From Merismopedia glauca CCAP 1448/3 (GTDB taxonomy: Bacteria; Cyanobacteriota; Cyanobacteriia; Cyanobacteriales; CCAP-1448): DNA of 40,189 bases. Under the pieces are notes generated by a model that ran no database searches, was not told the origin of the DNA, and saw nothing but the letters and a program-made list of their open reading frames with translations. Within the stretch, counting starts at the first letter, position 1. Each line of letters begins with the position of its first letter. Location: contig NZ_PVWJ01000040.1 in assembly GCF_003003775.1 (NCBI RefSeq), forward strand, positions 1-40,189, written 5' to 3'. Both the position numbers and the translations under genes were made by a program. This document shows positions 32,673-40,189 of this stretch, piece after piece.

Positions 32673-34856
32673 CTACACAGTTGCCATTGCTAATGGAGGG
32701 GGTGCGATCGCCTCTTCATCTAACAAAGTGACTTCTTGGTAGAATGAACTCATCATCAGGAAGTTTTTCACGTTTTCCTGAGCGCCTACTATTTGCATCT
32801 CCACATCGCTACCCAACTTTTGCTTAATAAAGACCAAAGAACGCAACCCAGCACTGGTGATACATTCCAAATCTTCTAAAAGTAAAACTACACGTTTGAT
32901 AGGTTCAGTTGTGGCTTTTTGCAACTCTTCCTCTAAAATTTCGATCCCACTAGCATCAAGTAAACCTTTCAAGGAAATCTTGGCGGTGTCTGAAGTTACT
33001 TCTAGGCAAGTAGCATCAAAAAAGAGCTTAATTGGGACAATTCGGACTCTAACTTTTAAATTTTCTTGACTCAGTGGTAGCTTGACAGTTAGCTGGTTAG
33101 GGTCAAAGTCATAATAGGGTTGTCCATTAATCCATACTTGACCTATGTGCACGCTATCGGGTGGCAGAATATCTGGCTGTACGCGCAAGATGTTATTTTC
33201 AAAACCACCTGGCTTAGGCTTAAAGTATAGATCCATCGGCTGCTGAGTCAGCAGTAGGTTAGTATAAACTGTTGACAAGTAAGCTAACTCGAAAGAGTGA
33301 TAACCACTCATAGAGTGAGAGCCTTTGCCTCGTTCAGTTCCCAACAGGTAAGGAAGACCATTAGCTAAAACATTGAAGTAGATCCCACCAGCTTCATAAT
33401 CGAGGAACCAAGCGTTATAGAAAGCTGATGATTCGCGGGCTAATTTGAGAAAATCAGGTTTATCTGATGAACCAGCCAGGATCAGGTAAGCTAGAATAGC
33501 TTGTTCTTGCTGCCACCAAGCTTTGCGATCGTGCCAGACACAACGATGGAATTTTTCATCTGAACCTAGGGTGCGTTCTACCACATCGTACCATCCGCCA
33601 CGCTGGAGGTCACTGCCTACTTGAGGCATAATTCCGGCAATCTTCTCAGCCAAAGCCACATACTTATCTTTGGGCTTCAAATTGTTCATCCGCATGAGAT
33701 TCCAGGCAATTTTCAGGTTGTGACCCACAACTGCTCGGTTCTGCTGCCATCCCCAGGTTGTGTCATGGCTCCAGTCCTCATAAAAGCGCTCTTGAACGAA
33801 TGGACTATTTTCGTAGTCTGGGAAACGCTGCTCGATAGTGTCGAAAGTAGACTCTAGAAAATTGGCGTATTCTTCTTTACCCGTTGCCAACCAGAGATTA
33901 ATCAAATAAGCTGGAGCATGGTCACCCACTGAGTTCCAGTTCTTTTTAGCTCGGTTATGTCCCAATGTTTCAGAGTAAGGGCTGAAACTAATTGGATCGA
34001 TATGAGAGAAAAACCCGCCCTTATCAGATTTATCTAGGAAATAGCGATTGAACAGATTGACAGTCAACTCAACATCTTTCATGATGCGAGGGTCCCCTGT
34101 CACTCTGTAAGTCTGAGTAGGACCTGCCAAGGCATATATTTGCTCGTAAGCTGGAATGGCATTATAATCATCCCCAAACTCTGAGGAAAAGATCTTTTGT
34201 TCGCTGCCGTCTGGTTTAACGTCTATTGCGTGATACCAATAGGCGATTCCTTCACTATTATCCAGAAAACGCATATGTTCTCGCAGATATTCAGTGCCTT
34301 TCTCGGCTGCTTCTAAATACCGATCTTCTCCAGTGAGCATGTAAGCTGTTGCAAAACCGTAAACTAGACGAGAGATAGTGTCTGTTTCTTGACGATTGCT
34401 ACCTTCCTTGGCTCCAACCAAACCTATACCTGTCCGATATTTCCGGAAATCAATTTCACCATCTTCAAACTGGGCGTTCAGGTAAAAATTGGCTAAACTT
34501 CGGATCTGCTTGGTCCACCAGTCTGGCTTTTCAAACAGATATTCATTTTCTGTCCGACCAGCAAAAACTATATGTTTGGCTTCAAATTTGTTCTGCTGTG
34601 TCTCAGGATAGAAAATGCCATATACAAATACATACCGATTCGGAACCAAGAATGAGACCATCTGACTGGTACAGTCGTGGTAAGGCTCGCCTAAGTTACG
34701 CATTAATTCAGCATAGGTATTTGCGGTTAAGGTTACTTCAAACAGCCTGCCATCTGATGTTTTAAGACTGAAACTCCCAACAGATCCTTTTTGTGGATTG
34801 AATTCAGTTACATATCCAGCCAGCATGTCTGAAAACGTGAATTCTATTTGATTCAT
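32673..34856 (-). CDS. AGE-epimerase-like (alpha/alpha)6 protein with C-terminal STAS domain
   Basis: A 727-aa protein with three parts. Residues about 5-105 form a beta-rich N-terminal domain (GYVTEFNPQKGSVGSF, then RYVFVYGIFYP). Residues about 115-540 resemble N-acylglucosamine 2-epimerase and related (alpha/alpha)6-barrel enzymes, with HN at 379-380 (VVGHNLKIAWNL), WHDRKAWWQQEQAI around His442 and SGYHSFELAY around His520. These are the kind of His residues used in epimerases and isomerases of this fold. Residues about 610-715 are a STAS domain (DATCLEVTSDTAKISL, then LEDLECITSAGLRSLVFI), with Thr667 and Ser668 in the place of the phosphorylated Ser of SpoIIAA-like proteins. AAGAGGTAG precedes the ATG. 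The gene is 119 bp upstream of the response-regulator fusion on the same strand. The substrate is unknown. Confidence 0.8.
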   Translation of the reverse strand: MNQIEFTFSDMLAGYVTEFNPQKGSVGSFSLKTSDGRLFEVTLTANTYAELMRNLGEPYHDCTSQMVSFLVPNRYVFVYGIFYPETQQNKFEAKHIVFAGRTENEYLFEKPDWWTKQIRSLANFYLNAQFEDGEIDFRKYRTGIGLVGAKEGSNRQETDTISRLVYGFATAYMLTGEDRYLEAAEKGTEYLREHMRFLDNSEGIAYWYHAIDVKPDGSEQKIFSSEFGDDYNAIPAYEQIYALAGPTQTYRVTGDPRIMKDVELTVNLFNRYFLDKSDKGGFFSHIDPISFSPYSETLGHNRAKKNWNSVGDHAPAYLINLWLATGKEEYANFLESTFDTIEQRFPDYENSPFVQERFYEDWSHDTTWGWQQNRAVVGHNLKIAWNLMRMNNLKPKDKYVALAEKIAGIMPQVGSDLQRGGWYDVVERTLGSDEKFHRCVWHDRKAWWQQEQAILAYLILAGSSDKPDFLKLARESSAFYNAWFLDYEAGGIYFNVLANGLPYLLGTERGKGSHSMSGYHSFELAYLSTVYTNLLLTQQPMDLYFKPKPGGFENNILRVQPDILPPDSVHIGQVWINGQPYYDFDPNQLTVKLPLSQENLKVRVRIVPIKLFFDATCLEVTSDTAKISLKGLLDASGIEILEEELQKATTEPIKRVVLLLEDLECITSAGLRSLVFIKQKLGSDVEMQIVGAQENVKNFLMMSSFYQEVTLLDEEAIAPPPLAMATV

Positions 34857-35272
34857 GGAACTACCTCTTGTGTTAGTAATTAATTAGACATCTCCAAAAA
34901 TGAGGGGGTAAGATTTAATTTCTGGAGAGGTCTATGATTTGAAAGCTAATTAACCAGGACTTACGCACTCAGCCCGATTATTGACGGTATAATGAGGCTT
35001 CTAGCTTCTATATCGACGCTTAGAACCACGAGATTTCGTTTCAGTGCGTAAGTCCTATTAACCTGAGTTCGGGTGAAGCTGAAACTCTTGTCTCTCTGTT
35101 TTATAGTTGGAGATGCATAGAACGTATTTGCAACGTTTCAGACCTTTGAAAGATATTTGAGCCTCTATATTCCGAAATAGGGTTATACCAATTTCATTTA
35201 ATCCCGCTACATATCAATCTCCGCGTCTCCGTGTTAACCATCTGTAGCAGACATTTAGGAATTTGGTATTAC
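34857..35272. other. Intergenic region between glgX and the AGE-STAS gene, containing a MITE
   Basis: No gene. It contains the 101-bp MITE at 34956-35056 and a partial copy of the dispersed motif with GGAGAGGTCTA (about 34923). The rest is AT-rich and could hold a promoter for the AGE-STAS operon. Confidence 0.6.
34956..35056. mobile_element. 101-bp MITE with 14-bp inverted repeats and 7-bp target duplication
   Basis: Perfect terminal inverted repeats AGGACTTACGCACT (34956-34969) and AGTGCGTAAGTCCT (35043-35056). The identical heptamer ATTAACC flanks both sides (34949-34955 and 35057-35063), a clear target-site duplication. There is no internal ORF. It is inserted upstream of the AGE-STAS/two-component operon, so it could influence that operon's expression. 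The parent transposon is not in the window. Confidence 0.88.
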
Positions 35273-37393
35273 TTATTTGGAAATAAGAACAACTATGGTG
35301 CGGTCTTGAACAGAATAGGTGTTGCCTGAAACCAACGTTTCTTGCCCTGATTCCACAATGTCTAGGGGAGAAGGTTTAGCAGTATTCACGACTTCGTACC
35401 ATTCCCTACCTGGAACAGAGGGCATTTCAAAGTCTAGTTGCTCCCAGTGCATATTCAGCATTACGTGAATATCTGGTTCTCCATCAAATCCCCCTAAAGT
35501 GAATGCCAAAGATCTGGCATCAGGGTCATCCCAACCAGGCTTAAACACCTTCACGCCATGCCAGGAGATATCTGCTAAACCGCGCTCGTTCACTTGACCG
35601 TTGAAGAAGTTACGGCGACGCAAAGCTGAATGACAGTAACCCTTGCGGAAATTAATCATCAGCTTGAAGAATCTGAAAATATCAGCGTTCTGGTTCACAA
35701 GGTTCCAGTCAAACCAACTAATTTCGTTGTTTTGGCAGTAGGCGTTGTTGTTACCTTGCTGAGTGCGTCTGACTTCATCGCCAGCGACAATCATGGGTAC
35801 GCCTTGAGAAAACAACAAGATGGTGGTCAGATTTTTGATTTGTCGTTGGCGTAGAGCGTCAATTTCTGGAGATTCAGTCTCTCCTTCGGCGCCACAATTC
35901 CAACTTAAATTGTCATTAATGCCATCCCGATTGTCTTCACCGTTAGCTTCATTGTGCTTGTAGTTGTAAGAAACCAAATCGTTGAGTGTGAAACCATCGT
36001 GACAAGTGATAAAGTTAACGCTATTAATTGGTAAATGTCTGTTTGCTTGATATAGGTCGGCACTACCCCCAATCCGCCAAGCTACTGCCCCAACTAAACC
36101 TGGATCTCCCTTCACAAATCGTCGAATATCATCTCTAAAGCGCCCGTTCCATTCTGCCCAACGGTATCCTGGAAAGTAACCAATCTGATACAGTCCGGCA
36201 GCATCCCAAGCTTCAGCGATAATTTTGGTGTCAGCTAGAGTTTCAGATGTTTCAATATGCCAGATTAGAGGGGGATGAGCTAGTGGCGTTCCATCTTCAC
36301 CGCGAGATAAAATAGAGCCTTCGTCAAACCGGAAGCCATCAACGTGCATCTCTTTGACCCAAAACTCTAAGGAATCTAGAATTAACTTCTCGGTGATGGG
36401 ATGGTTGCAGTTGAAGGTATTGCCGCAGCCAGAGTAGTCCATGTAATACTGTTTGTCAAAGGAAACAACGTGATAGTAACTGTTGTTGCCAAGACCCTTG
36501 AAATTGATAGTTGGTCCTAAATGGTTTCCTTCGCTAGTGTGATTAAATACCACATCTAAAATGACTTCAATTCCAGCTTTGTGTAAGGCTTTAACCATGT
36601 CTCGAAATTCGTCAATCTGGCATCCTGCTTCAGATTGAGTACAGTACGAGCCTTCAGGAGCAAAAAAACTATGGGGATTGTATCCCCAATAGTCTTTTAG
36701 TTGTTTTCCGTTGACTTCCCGGAGGACTTCAGTTTCATCGAAGTCAAATATGGGTAACAGTTCAACTGCTGTGATGCCCAATTCTTTGAGGTACGGAATC
36801 TTTTCGATGACTCCAGCAAAAGTACCGGGATATTGAGCCTTTGAGGTAGAAGATTTCGTAAATCCACCAACGTGTAGCTCATAAATGACGGTTTCATTCA
36901 TCGGTCGATTGAGAGGGCGATCGCCTTCCCAGTCATAATCAGATATATCAATGACTACACTACGCATTGAAGTAGCTAGATTATCTTTAGATCCCACAGC
37001 GTCAACTCGCTGCCACAAACTATTAGTATTGGCTTTAGCGTAAGGATCTATCAATACCTTGTTTTGATTGAACCGATATCCCGCCCCGTGCAAATCTTGA
37101 GAACCATCAACCCGATAGGCATAGAAAGTTCCAGGTCGCAATCCCCTGACGTAGACATGCCAAAAGTAGAAACTTTTATTGTGCTTGGGATTGAGTTGAA
37201 TAACCTGCATTGGTTCGGCATCATCATGTTGCTCAAATAACAACAACTCAACAGATGTGGCAAATTCTGACAAGATGGAAAAATTTACTCCATCTTTATC
37301 TGGTACAGCACCACAAGGATGAGGACATCCTGATTCTATTTGGTACTTAGTTGTTAATTGTTCGACTTGAGGTTGAACTACTATCGAAGTCAT
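35273..37393 (-). CDS. glgX: Glycogen debranching enzyme (GlgX-type, GH13)
   Basis: A 706-aa isoamylase-type debranching enzyme that hydrolyses alpha-1,6 links in limit dextrins. Residues about 20-130 are the N-terminal CBM48-like domain (PHPCGAVPDKDGVNFSILSE). The GH13 barrel shows VVFNHT near 281-286, the nucleophile Asp357 in VDGFRFDEGS, the acid Glu394 in IIAEAWD, and Asp466 in FITCHDGF. FDEGSILSRGEDG replaces the more usual FDLASVL, a variant I believe occurs in cyanobacteria. The catalytic triad is intact. AGGAAAT precedes ATG 37393. In Anabaena a homologous alpha-amylase-like gene (lti2) is induced by low temperature, which fits the stress setting. A pair of 26-bp repeats lies upstream (37516-37571). 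Confidence 0.93.
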   Translation of the reverse strand: MTSIVVQPQVEQLTTKYQIESGCPHPCGAVPDKDGVNFSILSEFATSVELLLFEQHDDAEPMQVIQLNPKHNKSFYFWHVYVRGLRPGTFYAYRVDGSQDLHGAGYRFNQNKVLIDPYAKANTNSLWQRVDAVGSKDNLATSMRSVVIDISDYDWEGDRPLNRPMNETVIYELHVGGFTKSSTSKAQYPGTFAGVIEKIPYLKELGITAVELLPIFDFDETEVLREVNGKQLKDYWGYNPHSFFAPEGSYCTQSEAGCQIDEFRDMVKALHKAGIEVILDVVFNHTSEGNHLGPTINFKGLGNNSYYHVVSFDKQYYMDYSGCGNTFNCNHPITEKLILDSLEFWVKEMHVDGFRFDEGSILSRGEDGTPLAHPPLIWHIETSETLADTKIIAEAWDAAGLYQIGYFPGYRWAEWNGRFRDDIRRFVKGDPGLVGAVAWRIGGSADLYQANRHLPINSVNFITCHDGFTLNDLVSYNYKHNEANGEDNRDGINDNLSWNCGAEGETESPEIDALRQRQIKNLTTILLFSQGVPMIVAGDEVRRTQQGNNNAYCQNNEISWFDWNLVNQNADIFRFFKLMINFRKGYCHSALRRRNFFNGQVNERGLADISWHGVKVFKPGWDDPDARSLAFTLGGFDGEPDIHVMLNMHWEQLDFEMPSVPGREWYEVVNTAKPSPLDIVESGQETLVSGNTYSVQDRTIVVLISK

Positions 37394-38135
37394 TATTTTT
37401 TATTTCCTGAAGTTGTTCAATTATTTACTTGTTGCGATGATTTAATATTTGGCGAAGCATCTACTATTGATGTCAGGACTTACCTTTAATCCTCTTCTTT
37501 TTGGGAAATAAATCGTACTTTTTTGATGTGACTTACCAAAACTATTACTTTTTTGATGTGTCTTACCAAAAAAACATTTGAAATAGTTAATGACAATTGC
37601 CAAAGCCAACTATGGAGTTAGTCGATCTGAATAGTTGCTATATCCCTATTTGAAAGTTTATATCTATTGAGAAATTTTTGATAAACAGGAAATTCTTGAA
37701 GCTACTGTTTGAATTAAGATTGAATAATGCAGAAATAGTTTTAACCATTTGATTCTAACCATTCTGACTGTTGCTAATTATCATAATCAAATTTATTGAA
37801 GGTAGCAATGGTTGATTTTTTGATGTAAGTTTGGATTATTTATATATCTTTTATAGAGAACTTTTCTAATGCATAAATCATAATCTTTGATAATTTTTTT
37901 TGAAATAGACATTTTCAGAAATTTATAGATAATATCACTTGAGTTGAACTTTGTAACAAATATTTCTATTCTCAAAATAGCAGAGATTATTCTAATGTGT
38001 AGCGCAAATAAGCCCAAATGGTATGATATACGTTACTAGTTACAAACTGCTCACGTTTGACTTATTTAACATAAGCAAGATAGAGATTGACCAGATATTG
38101 GTAGCAAGTTAAACTTGTTACCAATGATTAGAAAC
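37394..38135. other. Long AT-rich intergenic region upstream of glgX
   Basis: A 742-bp stretch with no convincing gene; the small minus-strand ORF at 37793-38017 has no family resemblance and biased AT-rich codons. It holds the 26-bp direct repeat at 37516-37571 and a segment near 37806-37845 that resembles 27160-27200 (ending GTTTGGATTATTTA). Confidence 0.5.
37516..37571. repeat. Two 26-bp direct repeats upstream of glgX
   Basis: Copies at 37516-37541 and 37546-37571 differ at one base (TACTTTTTTGATGTG, then A or T, then CTTACCAAAA). Their starts are 30 bp apart, close to three helical turns, and lie 120-180 bp upstream of the glgX start codon, where they could bind a regulator. Confidence 0.6.
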
Positions 38136-38903
38136 TTATTGCTCGCGATAGTTCCACAGCAACCCACCATCTGTAACCACAGTTGTCCCAGTGATGTAGT
38201 CTGCGTCGGGTGAAGCTAGAAAAGCTACCACAGATGCTACATCATTCGGCTTACCCAATCGTCCTAATGGGATGTTGTCTAGAAGAGATGTCAACTTTTG
38301 CGGATCGTTCAATAGTTTAGTGTTAATAGGTGTCTCGATCGCACCTGGTGCTACATTATTGATGGTAATTCCTAAAGAACCAAGCTCAATTGCTAAATTA
38401 CGCATCATCATTTTCAGTCCTCCTTTGCTCGCACAGTAAGCACTGAAGTGAGGAAAGGGTAATTCTTCATGTACCGAGCTAATATTAATAATTTTCCCAG
38501 GACGTTTAGTCTCCATTAAGTGTTGGACAATTGCCTGTGTAGCAAAAAAGACACCTTTAAGATTGACATTGACTACACTGTCATAGTCAGCTTCTGTTAC
38601 CTCCCAAAAAGATGCATTTTTTTCTATACCAGCGTTGTTGACTAGAATGTCCAATTTGCCAAATTGTTGAATACCCTCAGCAATTAATTGGCGTACTTCA
38701 CTGACAACTCCCAAATCTGCTCGGACAATGTAGCCTTTACGTCCCGCAGCTTCCACTTTGCTCAGGGTTTCTTGAGCACCTTCAATATGAGAGCGATAGT
38801 CAATAATAATATCTGCTCCTTCTTGAGCGAGACGTACAGCAATAGCTTGACCAATCCCTTGACTGCTACCAGTGACTAGAGCCACTTTACCTTCTAGTTT
38901 CAT
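38136..38903 (-). CDS. SDR-family oxidoreductase, glucose 1-dehydrogenase-like
   Basis: A 255-aa classical short-chain dehydrogenase. Motifs are the cofactor loop TGSSQGIG, ILVNNAG, ISS followed by VHEELPFPHFSAYCASKGG with the YxxxK catalytic pair, and the C-terminal GTTVVTDGG. The SSVHE-P-F-Y segment closely resembles Bacillus-type glucose 1-dehydrogenases, which oxidise glucose to gluconolactone using NAD(P). An Asp (D) in the loop after the second strand (IDYRS) suggests NAD preference, or dual use with the nearby Arg. GGAG precedes ATG 38903. The neighbouring debranching enzyme would supply glucose-containing products. The substrate assignment is by similarity only. Confidence 0.85.
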   Translation of the reverse strand: MKLEGKVALVTGSSQGIGQAIAVRLAQEGADIIIDYRSHIEGAQETLSKVEAAGRKGYIVRADLGVVSEVRQLIAEGIQQFGKLDILVNNAGIEKNASFWEVTEADYDSVVNVNLKGVFFATQAIVQHLMETKRPGKIINISSVHEELPFPHFSAYCASKGGLKMMMRNLAIELGSLGITINNVAPGAIETPINTKLLNDPQKLTSLLDNIPLGRLGKPNDVASVVAFLASPDADYITGTTVVTDGGLLWNYREQ

Positions 38904-39152
38904 AACTTTCTCCGATTTGCTCTAAGTGTTTATGACGTAACAGCCGTAATGTTGAGAACAATAGACCAATCCGAAAATGAGATCGAAAGCCTTAACCAGC
39001 TTGGGGTGAAATCTAATTTCTGGAGAAGTCTAATCAAACTTGATTTTTCTGTTCCTCGTAGTCCGAAAGAAATCAAGATTTTTCCCTATCCCCTACCCCA
39101 CATCGCCCAGTCGTCATTTCCAGCGGATTGTCACCCCTTCTATCTTTGAGAG

Positions 39153-39980
39153 TTAAATTTTGGAATAAATGCGACCATCTTGTAGATGAGGAGCTTTGAT
39201 GTTTTGAAAAATACAGCGGTAGTGGGGAACATGAAAAAGTTTTCCTGTTAAAACGCTGCGCTTGCCCATACTCAAGAGTCGAAAAGCCATTACAGCCATG
39301 AGCGAGCCTAGAATCGGACCAATATAGTAGATCCATTGATCTTGCCAAAACCATGTAACTAAAGCCGGGCCAAAGCTTCGGGCTGGATTGACGCTGGTTC
39401 CAGAAATTGGCGACCCGAGCCAAACCATAGTTGCCATAAGCAGCCACGTCATCAAGGGAGTCCATTGCATGAGACGACTACTACTCAGGAAAATAGAGAT
39501 CGATAGCACTAGTAGAAAAGTCATATAAATCTCTGCTGAAAACACGAACAACAGAGAGTAATCTGTCCCAGGTAAAGTCATACCATTATTAACACTGGCA
39601 GCATATTTGCCCCAGACAGTTACCAGCAAAAATGCACCGACTATTCCACCACAAAACTGGGCAATTATGTAACCTAGAAAGTCAATTTCACTCATTTTGC
39701 CTTGAATCCAGAATGCCAGCGATACAGCAGGATTAATGTGGGCACCGCTGAGTTTTCCCAATGGTGAAATAGCTACTAATGAACCACTACCAGCAAACAC
39801 TACTCCTGTCATCAGCAAGCGGAGTCCTCGATCGGGGATTAGCTGTTCCATTGGTAAGCCTTCAGCAAAGTTGAAGACGGCCGTACTCAAACCAACAAAA
39901 ACAACTAATGTGGTGCCAATCACTTCTGCAATATATTCAGCCCAGTGTAGTCGTTTCCAAATAGTGAGGTTAGTTAACAT
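39153..39980 (-). CDS. Aquaporin/MIP-family channel
   Basis: A 275-aa channel with six transmembrane helices and both half-helix NPA motifs: SGAHINPAVS (first half) and GTSVNPARSFGP (second half, with the selectivity-filter Arg directly after NPA). The N-terminus carries the family signature AEYIAEVIGTTLVVFVGLS. The tail after about residue 240 is hydrophilic and longer than in AqpZ. Water transport is likely; glycerol transport is less so because the segment GTSVNPARSF is like that of water channels. AGGGGTAAAT precedes ATG 39980. It could assist rapid rehydration or osmotic adjustment, which fits the surrounding stress genes. Confidence 0.9.
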   Translation of the reverse strand: MLTNLTIWKRLHWAEYIAEVIGTTLVVFVGLSTAVFNFAEGLPMEQLIPDRGLRLLMTGVVFAGSGSLVAISPLGKLSGAHINPAVSLAFWIQGKMSEIDFLGYIIAQFCGGIVGAFLLVTVWGKYAASVNNGMTLPGTDYSLLFVFSAEIYMTFLLVLSISIFLSSSRLMQWTPLMTWLLMATMVWLGSPISGTSVNPARSFGPALVTWFWQDQWIYYIGPILGSLMAVMAFRLLSMGKRSVLTGKLFHVPHYRCIFQNIKAPHLQDGRIYSKI

Positions 39981-40127
39981 ATTTACCCCTAAAGAAACTC
40001 AGCTAATAGTGCTTGATAGCAGCGATCTCTTGACTTCTCTCATACCAATTCTCAAAAGTAACTCGATACCTTAGTCGATCTGAATGATTGATAAGTAGTT
40101 CAACAAAATTATTTGTATATTTTCTAC

Positions 40128-40189
40128 TCCCGATTCCCGTGTTGCTGAAAAAAGCCCTTCGCATTCCCAATCCCCAATCCCCAATCCCC
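40128..40189. repeat. Heptameric CCCGATT/CCCCAAT repeat at the window end
   Basis: CCCGATTCCCG, then after a 30-bp gap CCCAATC and three CCCCAAT-type heptamers, running off the window end. It is the same short tandem repeat class as 23267-23340. Confidence 0.7.

Noticed and set aside
37793-38017. 74-aa minus-strand ORF in the glgX upstream region
   Set aside because: AT-driven codons, no family resemblance and no Shine-Dalgarno.
39736-40074. 112-aa plus-strand ORF
   Set aside because: Antisense shadow of the aquaporin gene.

Overview
The window looks like part of a cyanobacterial plasmid, or of a plasmid-derived island, carrying a mobilisation, partition and replication backbone followed by a long block of stress genes. 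A cyanobacterial host is suggested by HIP1 octamers (GCGATCGC, for example at 12596, 15074, 16399, 20262, 22262, 22488 and 36917), by heptameric CCCCAAT/CCCGACT-type repeats (23229-23340 and 40128-40189), and by typically cyanobacterial families: the STAND/WD40 protein, the truncated DUF4351 protein, and the MobV relaxase with a primase-like tail. A Chroococcidiopsis- or Nostoc-like host is plausible, but the genus cannot be fixed from this sequence.

Layout. From 1 to 11.1 kb lies the plasmid backbone. It holds a truncated DUF4351 protein, a leftward mobilisation operon (MobC-like DNA-binding protein, MinD/ParA-like ATPase, coiled-coil membrane protein), a probable oriT-bearing gap, and a MobV relaxase fused to a Toprim-like tail. 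These are followed by a HigBA-type toxin-antitoxin pair, a ParA gene and a ribbon-helix-helix (RHH) gene. The ParA and RHH genes diverge from about 550 bp that hold four arrays of 9-bp repeats, a likely centromere and operator. A second RHH protein with AT-hook-like motifs and a primase-polymerase-like replication protein complete the backbone. I found no HIP1 site in this part. From 11.4 to 18.4 kb come a STAND ATPase with 14 WD40 repeats, an AraC regulator, a heme-oxygenase-like metalloenzyme, a small secreted protein, and an IS630 remnant.

From 18.9 to 40 kb nearly every gene is on the minus strand and most fit stress physiology: Dps ferritin, a glyoxalase-like VOC protein, three NTF2-like proteins (one a tandem duplication), a benzoylformate-decarboxylase-like ThDP enzyme, two DJ-1/PfpI proteins, a secreted pentapeptide protein and LtrA. 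A compact redox-signalling operon follows: a UBP zinc finger, a cNMP-domain histidine kinase, a response regulator fused to a thioredoxin-reductase-like flavoprotein, and an AGE-epimerase/STAS fusion. The block ends with a glycogen debranching enzyme, a glucose-dehydrogenase-like SDR and an aquaporin.

Taken together, the second half reads as a transferable cassette for oxidative, carbonyl, desiccation or cold stress: iron sequestration, alpha-oxoaldehyde removal, glycogen mobilisation and water transport, with a dedicated redox two-component system. That joint role is inference. Non-coding DNA is rich in small mobile and repeat elements, including a 101-bp MITE with a clear 7-bp target duplication, a second MITE-like inverted repeat, a 106-bp segment shared by the upstream regions of dps and an NTF2 gene, and a triplicated 3' end of a DJ-1 gene.
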